Source of the DNA: Dehalococcoidia bacterium UBA1141
GTDB taxonomy: Bacteria > Chloroflexota > Dehalococcoidia > Lucifugimonadales > UBA3495
Direction: 5' to 3'
Length of the DNA: 5,486 bases
Assembly (NCBI GenBank): GCA_002311385.1
Contig: DCAE01000116.1
Coordinates: 106,560 to 112,045, forward strand
Within the stretch, counting starts at the first letter, position 1. The number at the start of each line of letters is the position of its first letter. The notes under the pieces were generated by a model. The model did no database searches and was not told where the DNA came from. It was given only the letters and a program-made list of their open reading frames with translations. Position numbers and translations under genes: made by a program. Below, piece by piece: positions 1-5,172 of this stretch.

Positions 1-27
1 CTGGGTAATGCCAGCGGAGGGAAGCGA
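1..27 (+). promoter_or_regulatory. TPP riboswitch (THI-box), 3' part only; 5' half lies outside the window
   Basis: The first bases match the most conserved 3' portion of the thiamin-pyrophosphate aptamer: CTGGGTAATGCCAG followed by GCGGAGGGAA. Bases 1-4 (CTGG) pair with 11-14 (CCAG) to form the P5 hairpin. The GGGA stretch leads into the 3' strand of P1. The 5' half (P1 5' strand, P2, P3 and the CUGAGA pyrimidine-binding loop) is not in the window, so completeness cannot be judged. The element lies directly upstream of a terminator hairpin and an HMP-type transporter operon, the expected context for a thiamin-repressed transcription-attenuation switch. TPP binding should favour termination and switch the transporter off. 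Confidence 0.9.
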
Positions 28-53
28 GCTAATGTATTGCTAATTATTCTATG

Positions 54-82
54 CCGCCATGGATATTATCCTGGCGGTTTTT
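54..82 (+). terminator. Intrinsic terminator, expression platform of the TPP riboswitch
   Basis: CCGCCA (54-59) pairs with TGGCGG (72-77). After a single bulged T60 the stem continues as GGA (61-63) with TCC (69-71), closing a TATTA loop. Five T residues (78-82) follow at once. This is a strong Rho-independent terminator about 30 bases after the aptamer and 46 bases before the first start codon, so it is placed to stop transcription in the leader rather than to block ribosome binding. Confidence 0.88.
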
Positions 83-128
83 GTGTTTCCAAGAGCATCA
101 CTTAGTCGAGTCTACTTATTGAGTCAAA

Positions 129-950
129 ATGGTCGAAAAATCTCCCTTACAATTGACGAAGCAGCCGACGAAACATCCAACGATATTCGCCGACTCCATC
201 TATAAGTCTTACATGGTAGACGGAAGACGGGAGCCGGTCTTAGCTGGCGTGAATCTGACCGTCAACCCCGGCGAACTGGTAACCATTATCGGCCCCAGCG
301 GTTGCGGAAAGAGCACACTGCTAAACATCATCGCTGGCTTGGACCAACCCGACTCAGGCACAGTGGAGTTGGACGGCGACGCCGGGAGAAACAGGCTAGG
401 CAGCATCGGCTACATGCAGCAAAAAGACCTGCTGCTGCCTTGGCGTAGCGTGCTCGATAATGCGGCTTTGGGACTGGAGATTCAGGGAGTGCCACGCCGC
501 CAGGCGCGTCAGAAGGCTTTGGAACTGACCGGTCTTTTCGGCTTGGCGGGATTTGAGCACCAATACCCGTTCGCTCTCTCGGGCGGCATGCGTCAGAGGG
601 CAGCATTCTTGCGGACCATGTTGCTGGGCCAGGATGTGGTGCTGTTGGATGAGCCCTTCGGTGCCTTGGACGCCCTCACCAGGGTTCAGATGCAAGAGTG
701 GCTGATGGATCTCTGGAATACCTTGAAAAAGACAATCGTCCTGATTACCCACGACGTTGAGGAAGCAATCCTGCTTTCAGACCGTGTATACGTGCTCTCT
801 ACCAGACCTGCGAAAATCAAGTTGATGATGGAAATCGACCTGCCCCGCCCACGAAGCTTCGGTAACGTGACCGACCCTGATTTCATCGAGCTAAAGACTC
901 GCCTATTAACCTTGCTCCACCAAGAAAGCCCTCAAATGAGCGTCGGCTAG
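129..950 (+). CDS. thiZ: ABC transporter ATPase, ThiZ/SsuB/TauB type (thiamin-pyrimidine import)
   Basis: A 273-residue cytoplasmic nucleotide-binding subunit that would power import through the permease encoded next. All ABC motifs are present in order: Walker A GPSGCGKST (55-63), Q-loop around Q97/Q98 followed by LLLPW, signature LSGGMRQR (150-157), Walker B VVLLDEP (170-176), D-loop GALD (178-181) and switch His208 in ITHDVEEA. The signature and the post-Q-loop LPW are typical of the nitrate/sulfonate/taurine/HMP subgroup. Sequence alone does not separate ThiZ from SsuB or TauB. The thiamin assignment rests on the upstream TPP riboswitch, the ThiY-like binding protein and downstream tenA-thiD. 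The chosen ATG has only a weak SD (GAG at 120-122). A later ATG at 213 would cut into the first conserved strand and is unlikely. Confidence 0.9.
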   Translation: MVEKSPLQLTKQPTKHPTIFADSIYKSYMVDGRREPVLAGVNLTVNPGELVTIIGPSGCGKSTLLNIIAGLDQPDSGTVELDGDAGRNRLGSIGYMQQKDLLLPWRSVLDNAALGLEIQGVPRRQARQKALELTGLFGLAGFEHQYPFALSGGMRQRAAFLRTMLLGQDVVLLDEPFGALDALTRVQMQEWLMDLWNTLKKTIVLITHDVEEAILLSDRVYVLSTRPAKIKLMMEIDLPRPRSFGNVTDPDFIELKTRLLTLLHQESPQMSVG

Positions 951-991
951 GCTCGGTATCTGGGCCATTATCACGGCTGCAACATCTGAGA

Positions 992-1921
992 ATGAGAAGA
1001 AGCGTCAAAGAAATTGAACAGGAACAGCCGTCGGAAAACCCGGTTTCTGACGGGCTGACCGCGACTGCGTCCGAAGCATCTGGTTCATCGGCGATACACG
1101 TCTGGCCGGAAGCCAATCGGAATGGCCGGATGGGCGCCGCACTTCTGCGCATCCGTTCATGGGGTATCCCCATCGCAATATTGGCCGTGCTGGTGGGAGC
1201 CTGGGAGCTTTGGGTTCAGTTGGGAGACGTGCCCAAGTGGCAACTCCCCGCTCCATCGGCCGTCGCCGTAGAGTTGTTGGATAGCCGCGCTTTGCTGTGG
1301 GACCACACTTTGGTGACCCTACAGGAGGTGGCCCTGGGTTTCCTGGCAGCCCTAGCCGCCGGAGTGATTGTGGCTGCGTTGATAACCTACTCCCGGGTTC
1401 TGGAAAGCTCCATATATCCCATAGTCATCGCCTCGCAGACCGTTCCAGTCATCGCCATCGCTCCGTTGTTGCTTATCTGGGTTGGCTACGGCATAGAACC
1501 CAAGATAATCATTGTGGCTTTGATTTCTTTCTATCCCATCGCAGTCAACACCGTGGACGGCATGAAATCGGTTGATCCGGACATGGTTAGGATGATGAGG
1601 ACACTGGGAGCTTCACGCTGGCAGATTTTCTCCAAGCTTCAGGTTCCCACCTCTCTGCCCTTCATGTTCTCGGGAATAAAGATTGGCATCTCCGTCAGCG
1701 TCATTGCGGCGGTGATTGGTGAATGGGTGGGCGCCAGCGAAGGGTTGGGTTACTTAATCACATACTCTCAACCACTTTTCCTGACCGCCCGAGTGTTTGC
1801 CGCCATCGTCTTGCTTTCAATCATGGGTATTTCTTTGTTTGTCTTGGCCAGCGTTCTGGAGAGGGTGATGATCCCTTGGTATCACACGGAGAAAAAGTCC
1901 AAGTCCTCTGGCCGAATATAG
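992..1921 (+). CDS. thiX: ABC transporter permease, ThiX/SsuC type (BPD_transp_1 family)
   Basis: A 309-residue inner-membrane subunit with about six hydrophobic segments (roughly 58-76, 112-132, 142-164, 171-188, 228-246 and 268-290). The EAA-like cytoplasmic loop that docks onto the ATPase is visible as TLGASRWQIF (204-213), followed by VPTSLPFMFSGIKIG (218-232). The segment with PVIAIAPLLLIWVGYG (152-167) is typical of SsuC/TauC/ThiX permeases. The gene begins 41 bases after the ATPase gene, in the same transcription unit. The first 46 or so residues are acidic, rich in Ser/Glu and lack hydrophobicity, so the protein is somewhat long for the family. The start has little SD; an alternative ATG at 1130 (residue 47) would give a more usual length. 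Substrate is inferred from context. Confidence 0.88.
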   Translation: MRRSVKEIEQEQPSENPVSDGLTATASEASGSSAIHVWPEANRNGRMGAALLRIRSWGIPIAILAVLVGAWELWVQLGDVPKWQLPAPSAVAVELLDSRALLWDHTLVTLQEVALGFLAALAAGVIVAALITYSRVLESSIYPIVIASQTVPVIAIAPLLLIWVGYGIEPKIIIVALISFYPIAVNTVDGMKSVDPDMVRMMRTLGASRWQIFSKLQVPTSLPFMFSGIKIGISVSVIAAVIGEWVGASEGLGYLITYSQPLFLTARVFAAIVLLSIMGISLFVLASVLERVMIPWYHTEKKSKSSGRI

Positions 1922-1939
1922 ACCTGTTAACAAACCTGT

Positions 1940-1965
1940 AATCCGACTGGGACATACACCGGATT
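1940..1965 (+). repeat. Inverted repeat / possible mRNA hairpin before the binding-protein gene
   Basis: AATCCG (1940-1945) and CGGATT (1960-1965) are perfect 6-bp inverted arms separated by 14 bases, in the 77-base gap between the permease and binding-protein genes. No T-run follows, so it is not an intrinsic terminator. A hairpin here could protect the downstream mRNA and raise expression of the binding protein, but a 6-bp stem with a 14-base loop is weak and may be chance. Confidence 0.25.
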
Positions 1966-1981
1966 GATACGGAAATAATCT

Positions 1982-1986
1982 AGGAG
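1982..1986 (+). promoter_or_regulatory. Shine-Dalgarno for the binding-protein gene
   Basis: AGGAG within TAGGAGTGA lies 12 bases before the ATG at 1999. It is a clear SD core with slightly long spacing, and far stronger than the ones before the ATPase and permease genes. This fits the usual need for more binding protein than membrane components. Confidence 0.65.
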
Positions 1987-1998
1987 TGAAACCACGAT

Positions 1999-2994
1999 AT
2001 GAAAAAACTGGCGACTTTATTGTTAGTTTCCTTGGCGCTGTTCTTGGTGGCTGCTTGCGGCTCCGACAGCGAACCTACCGCCGAACCTCTGACCAAGGTA
2101 TCCATTGCCCTTGATTGGTTCCCTTGGTCCAACCACTCGGGGCTGTTCATTGCCCAAGAACGTGGTTACTTCGCCGATGAAGGCTTGGACGTCAGCATCT
2201 TCACCCCCGGCGATCCTTCCACGGTTTTACAGACAGTGGCTTCCGGCCGCGATGACTTCGGCATCAGCTACCAGCCGGAACTTCTGATCGCCAGGGAGAA
2301 GGGTATACCTGTGGTGTCGGTCATGGCATTGGTGCAGCATCCGTTGAACTCGGTAATGAGCCTGAAAGAGTCGGGCATAGTCGAGCCCAAGGACCTGGCT
2401 GGCAAGAAAGTGGGCGCACCCGGCTTGCCTTCCGATGAGAGCCTGCTGGACACAATGTTGCGAAACCAGGGTTTGACCCTGGATGACGTGGAAATGGTGA
2501 ACGTGGGGTTCGACTTGGTTCCTGCGCTAATCTCTAAACAGGTTGACGCTGTGGTTGGTGCTTACTGGGTCCACGAGTCCATCTCCGCCACCAACCAAGG
2601 TTTCGAACTCAACATCATGCGGATGGAACAGAACGGTGTTCCCGACTTCTACGAGTTGGTGATTGTGGCCAACGAAGAGAAGATTGCCCAGGATCCGGAT
2701 TTGGTGCAGAGTTTCGTAAGAGGCGTCACCCGTGGGTACCAAGACGCCATCGCCGATCCACAGGACGCAGTGCAACTGCTGAAACGGGTCAAGCCCGAGG
2801 TGGACTTGGCAATCGAAATTCCAGGCGTGGAGCTTTTGGCTCCGCTTTGGGCCACCGACAATGGGGTATTTGGCTGGCAGGAGGAAGCCCGTTGGAAGGA
2901 CTTCGCCGAGTGGTTGGTAGACACGGGCCGACTGTCCGCATCCACGGACCCAATGGCCGCCTTCGATAACAGTTTCGTGGCGAATAACCAATAG
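1999..2994 (+). CDS. thiY: ABC transporter substrate-binding lipoprotein, NMT1/THI5-like (ThiY family)
   Basis: A 331-residue extracytoplasmic binding protein. Residues 1-20 form a lipoprotein signal: KK, a hydrophobic core and lipobox VAAC, with Cys20 as the predicted lipidated residue, followed by a Ser/Glu/Pro linker. The mature domain opens with SIALDWFPWSNHSGLFIAQE (35-54) and RGYFADEGLDV (55-65), the hallmark of the NMT1/THI5-like family (LDW..N.NH.GL..A...GYF...GLDV). A later VVGAYWVHES (185-194) resembles the aromatic/Glu region that contacts the pyrimidine in ThiY proteins. Family members bind HMP or N-formyl-aminomethylpyrimidine and deliver it to a ThiXZ-type permease/ATPase. That role fits the TPP riboswitch upstream and tenA-thiD downstream. 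Other NMT1-family ligands (riboflavin for RibY, sulfonates) are less likely. The exact pyrimidine bound cannot be told from sequence. Confidence 0.9.
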   Translation: MKKLATLLLVSLALFLVAACGSDSEPTAEPLTKVSIALDWFPWSNHSGLFIAQERGYFADEGLDVSIFTPGDPSTVLQTVASGRDDFGISYQPELLIAREKGIPVVSVMALVQHPLNSVMSLKESGIVEPKDLAGKKVGAPGLPSDESLLDTMLRNQGLTLDDVEMVNVGFDLVPALISKQVDAVVGAYWVHESISATNQGFELNIMRMEQNGVPDFYELVIVANEEKIAQDPDLVQSFVRGVTRGYQDAIADPQDAVQLLKRVKPEVDLAIEIPGVELLAPLWATDNGVFGWQEEARWKDFAEWLVDTGRLSASTDPMAAFDNSFVANNQ

Positions 2995-3065
2995 GGCGCT
3001 GGCAGTCCCGGTTTTCCGAATTTCTCCGTTAGCCGACGCGCGGCGAAAATACAAGCGGTCTATAT

Positions 3066-3105
3066 GCCGCCAGCTAGTTGGAAGGGCCGGTCTGCCTTTG
3101 GCGGC
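3066..3105. repeat. 7-bp inverted repeat upstream of the internal promoter
   Basis: GCCGCCA (3066-3072) and TGGCGGC (3099-3105) are perfect inverted arms around a 26-base centre. A competing fold pairs CCGGT (3087-3091) with ACCGG (3110-3114), with an inner GCC-TTT-GGC (3094-3102). No T-run follows, so neither is a standard terminator. The arms lie upstream of the predicted transcription start and could form RNA only in read-through from the transporter genes. They might instead be a protein-binding dyad. Confidence 0.4.
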
Positions 3106-3114
3106 TATCACCGG

Positions 3115-3123
3115 TGATATAAT
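3115..3123 (+). promoter_or_regulatory. Extended -10 promoter for the GYD-tenA-thiD operon, inside a dyad
   Basis: TGATATAAT is a perfect extended -10 element (TGn followed by TATAAT at 3118-3123), which can work without a good -35 box. The nearest -35-like hexamer, TTGGCG at 3098-3103, has a spacer of only 14 bases. Transcription would start near 3130, giving a leader of about 30 bases before the GYD start codon. The -10 sits within a perfect dyad, TGATA (3115-3119) and TATCA (3124-3128) around TAAT, which could be an operator. No experimental support is available. Confidence 0.55.
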
Positions 3124-3148
3124 TATCAACGGACAACGAATTGTGACT

Positions 3149-3155
3149 GGGGGAG
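3149..3155 (+). promoter_or_regulatory. Shine-Dalgarno of the GYD-domain gene
   Basis: GGGGGAG lies 6 bases before the ATG at 3162. It fixes this start codon, which also begins the MP.Y typical of GYD-domain proteins. Confidence 0.7.
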
Positions 3156-3161
3156 TGGTAG

Positions 3162-3524
3162 ATGCCGCTGTATTTCCTGCTCGGGACGCTGAGTTCCATG
3201 GGCCAAAAATTGATTCACGAAAATCACGATTTGGTGGTTGAGTCCACCCGAAACATCTCAGTGGAAGGGGCTGAAATCCTAGGGCAATATGCTGTATTGG
3301 GCCGATACGATTACCTGATGATGGTGGAAGCTTATGACAATGACGCCGTTGCCCGCTTATCACTGGAAATGGGCGTAAGAACGGGATTGCACATGGAAAC
3401 GTTGCCCGCGATCGCCATCGGTTTTCTTAGCGAGGGACTGGCCAACGATCCTTCTTGGAGCCTTAGGTCGCTGGAGAATCCAACCCCATCTTCGCTGGAA
3501 GGCCCGCCCGAAGAACAAGACTGA
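3162..3524 (+). CDS. GYD-domain protein of unknown function
   Basis: A 120-residue soluble protein with no signal peptide or membrane segment. Residues 1-90 match the GYD domain (Pfam GYD, a small alpha/beta ferredoxin-like fold of unknown function). Visible marks are the opening MPLYFLLGTLSSMGQK (1-16), the name-giving GRYDYLMMVEA (47-57) followed by acidic YDND, and the closing METLPAI (78-84). Residues 91-120 form a Ser/Pro/Glu-rich tail that is probably disordered. The gene leads a compact operon: its TGA (3522-3524) overlaps the tenA SD, and tenA overlaps thiD. This suggests a role in thiamin-pyrimidine salvage, perhaps as a ligand-binding or regulatory partner, but this is inference from position only. 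No biochemical activity should be assumed. Confidence 0.82.
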   Translation: MPLYFLLGTLSSMGQKLIHENHDLVVESTRNISVEGAEILGQYAVLGRYDYLMMVEAYDNDAVARLSLEMGVRTGLHMETLPAIAIGFLSEGLANDPSWSLRSLENPTPSSLEGPPEEQD

Positions 3525-3530
3525 GGAGGG
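3523..3530 (+). promoter_or_regulatory. Shine-Dalgarno of tenA overlapping the GYD stop codon
   Basis: GAGGAGGG, a near-perfect SD, starts inside the TGA stop (3522-3524) of the GYD gene and ends 10 bases before the tenA ATG. Ribosomes terminating on the GYD gene would uncover or reload on this site, which points to translational coupling of the two genes. Confidence 0.75.
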
Positions 3531-3540
3531 CCCGGAAACA

Positions 3541-4200
3541 ATGGGCTTGAGCGACGAATTAAAGGCCGGGGTAAGCTCCGTCTGGGAGCAGGTGGTCACC
3601 CATCCTTTTGTGACCCAACTGGGCGATAACGCTCTCCCCCGGTCAACCTTCGACATTTACTTCGACCAAGACTACCTTTTTCTGAAAGACTGGTCCGTAC
3701 TCCTCAGCCTGGCCACAGCCAAAGCCCCAGATTTCGATGCCGCCCGGCAGATAGTCGGCTTCCTGCATCTTGGTCTCGGGGGCGAGGAAGGCTTGTTTCA
3801 GACCGCCTTCAAGGAACGGGGGCTATCGCCCCAAGAAGTCGCTTCCCTGGAGTACCGGCCCACTACCCAACACTACAGCGGCTACCTGCGCCGCATAGCC
3901 TATGAAGGAACTTTCCTCGATTTGGTGACCACTCTGTTGGCGATGGAATGGCCATACTTGGACTGGGCCCAACGGCTGGATCGAGAAGGCAAGAAACCGG
4001 AGAATTACTACTATCAGGCTTGGATAGACATCCACACCAGCCAGGGTATGCAGGATTTCGTGGGCTGGCTGCAGGCCACGGTGGACTCAGCCGTGTTGAC
4101 TCAAGACGACCGCACTCGTATGCAAGGCATCTTCCGGGACATTCTCCGTTACGAATTGCTCTTCTGGGAAATGGCCTGCGGGGACGAAAAATGGCCGTAG
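3541..4200 (+). CDS. tenA: TenA family protein (thiamin-pyrimidine salvage), lacking the catalytic Cys; TenA_E-like
   Basis: A 219-residue all-helical cytoplasmic protein of the TenA/thiaminase II family. Its usual role is hydrolysis of aminopyrimidine (amino-HMP) to HMP. Compared from memory with Bacillus subtilis TenA, Asp44 (FDQDYLFLKD, 41-50), Tyr139 and Glu205 (RYELLFWEMA, 203-212) are kept at the same positions. The nucleophile Cys135 is replaced: LLAMEWPYL (132-140) puts Met at 135, followed by Glu136. Tyr47 is Phe and the Tyr163 region reads WIDIHTS (161-167). The absent Cys argues against classic thiaminase II and for the TenA_E class. A characterised plant TenA_E converts formylaminopyrimidine to aminopyrimidine and then HMP. 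The gene follows the GYD gene by 16 bases and overlaps thiD by 10, supporting the salvage role. Heme-oxygenase-like or PqqC-like relatives are less likely in this context. Confidence 0.88.
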   Translation: MGLSDELKAGVSSVWEQVVTHPFVTQLGDNALPRSTFDIYFDQDYLFLKDWSVLLSLATAKAPDFDAARQIVGFLHLGLGGEEGLFQTAFKERGLSPQEVASLEYRPTTQHYSGYLRRIAYEGTFLDLVTTLLAMEWPYLDWAQRLDREGKKPENYYYQAWIDIHTSQGMQDFVGWLQATVDSAVLTQDDRTRMQGIFRDILRYELLFWEMACGDEKWP

Positions 4201-4994
4201 TGAGAACCATACCAACCGCAATGACCATCGCCGGGTCGGACTCGGGCGGAGGCGCTGGCATTCAGGCCGACCTGAAGACTTTTGCCGCTCTGGGCGTTTA
4301 CGGCACGTCTACTCTCACGGCAATCACGGCTCAAAACACCGTTGGCGTCCATGCGGTCCACGAAATTCCCACAGACATAATCGCCGCCCAGATTGACGCC
4401 GTGCTCTCGGACATCGGCGCCGACGCAGTTAAAACCGGCATGTTAGCCAGCAGTTCCATCATCCAGTGCGTGGCCTCGGAGTTGGAGCGGCGTCCGGTTC
4501 CCTGGCTAGTGGTGGATCCGGTGATGGTAGCAAAAAGCGGAGACGCGCTCTTATGGGAAGACGCCGTCGATGCGTTGAAGACCTTGTTGGTGCCCTTGGC
4601 TTCGGTGATTACGCCGAATATTCCGGAGGCTGAAGCCTTGACCGGCAAAAAGATTGAATCCGATACTCAAGTTCGGGAAGCAGCGGAAGCGTTCATAACC
4701 ATGGGAGCGAAATCTGTTGTGGTGAAGGGCGGACATCGGAAGGGCCCAGCAACCGACCTGTTTTTTGACGGGACTACGTTTCACGAATTCACCAGTCCTC
4801 GTATAGAAACGGCCAACACCCACGGCACGGGATGCACATTCGCCTCAGCCGTCGCCGCCGGACTGGCCAGAGGTATGAGCATCTTAGAAGCGGTTGGGTT
4901 GGCCAAAGAATTTATAACCGAGGCAATCCTCAGTTCTTTCCCCGTAGGCCAGGGACACGGCCCCCTGAACCATTTCCACAAGCTATGGAAATGA
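4191..4994 (+). CDS. thiD: Bifunctional HMP / HMP-phosphate kinase ThiD
   Basis: A 267-residue cytoplasmic ribokinase-family enzyme that phosphorylates HMP to HMP-P and then HMP-PP, the pyrimidine substrate of thiamin-phosphate synthase. Motifs in order: MTIAGSDSGGGAGIQADLKT (11-30), TAITAQNT (43-50) with Q48 equivalent to the pyrimidine-contacting Gln, DPVMVAKSGDALL (109-121), TPNIPEAEALTG (141-152), VVKGGH (177-182), and the anion hole/catalytic loop THGTGCTFASA (210-220) with Cys215. The C-terminal GHGPLNHF (255-262) is also typical. Length equals the single-domain ThiD norm, and there is no fused ThiE. The ATG at 4191 is preceded by GGGGA (4180-4184) and starts exactly at the conserved N-terminus. 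It overlaps the tenA end by 10 bases, implying coupled translation. The frame stays open upstream to 3948, but that stretch is the shadow of tenA. GTG at 4200 is a weaker alternative. Confidence 0.95.
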   Translation: MAVVRTIPTAMTIAGSDSGGGAGIQADLKTFAALGVYGTSTLTAITAQNTVGVHAVHEIPTDIIAAQIDAVLSDIGADAVKTGMLASSSIIQCVASELERRPVPWLVVDPVMVAKSGDALLWEDAVDALKTLLVPLASVITPNIPEAEALTGKKIESDTQVREAAEAFITMGAKSVVVKGGHRKGPATDLFFDGTTFHEFTSPRIETANTHGTGCTFASAVAAGLARGMSILEAVGLAKEFITEAILSSFPVGQGHGPLNHFHKLWK

Positions 4995-5079
4995 GGTTGC
5001 TCTCGTTGTCAGGACATTAATCCTGGGCAAAACTTCAAGCATGGATTTCTTGAGAGTGGATTCGCATCTCCTTGCAGCA

Positions 5080-5102
5080 ACAACTCCCCACAGTTGTATA
5101 AT
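5080..5102 (+). promoter_or_regulatory. Candidate ileS promoter with a dyad next to the -10
   Basis: TATAAT at 5097-5102 is a perfect -10 hexamer, 71 bases before the ileS start. The only -35-like match, TTGCAG at 5072-5077, is poor (three of six) with a 19-base spacer. A perfect inverted repeat, ACAACT (5080-5085) and AGTTGT (5092-5097), fills the spacer and touches the -10, so it could be an operator. It would make ileS a separate transcription unit from thiD. Confidence 0.5.
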
Positions 5103-5158
5103 GGCCTTCACATATAGCCAGCCGCATTCTGCAGTTGTCGCCGCATCTTCCTATATTC

Positions 5159-5162
5159 GAGG
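5159..5162 (+). promoter_or_regulatory. Shine-Dalgarno of ileS
   Basis: GAGG lies 10 bases before the ATG at 5173. It is a modest SD, but it supports this start, which gives the expected short N-terminal leader before the synthetase core. Confidence 0.5.
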
Positions 5163-5172
5163 TTAACCGCAA

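Noticed and set aside
2527..3363. Long open frame on the - strand (278 codons) opposite thiY and the GYD gene
   Set aside because: It spans two well-supported + strand genes and the gap between them, shows no recognisable motif, and has low-complexity, mixed-charge content typical of an antisense shadow.
3948..4190. Upstream extension of the thiD frame to an ATG at 3948
   Set aside because: The extension lies wholly inside tenA in another frame and has no ThiD homology; the conserved ThiD N-terminus starts at 4191 with an SD just before it.
5010..5025. Hairpin CAGGA-N6-TCCTG after thiD as a terminator
   Set aside because: The stem is only 5 bp and is followed by GGCAAAAC, with no T-run on either strand; termination after thiD is not demonstrated.
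5051..5076. tRNA-like T-arm (GGATTCGCATC)
   Set aside because: The T-loop lacks the invariant A58, the flanking bases do not pair into a T-stem, and no anticodon or acceptor arm is visible.
4995..5172. T-box riboswitch before ileS
   Set aside because: T-box leaders are common before ileS in some phyla, but the conserved TGG.ACCGCG stretch and a terminator are both absent here.
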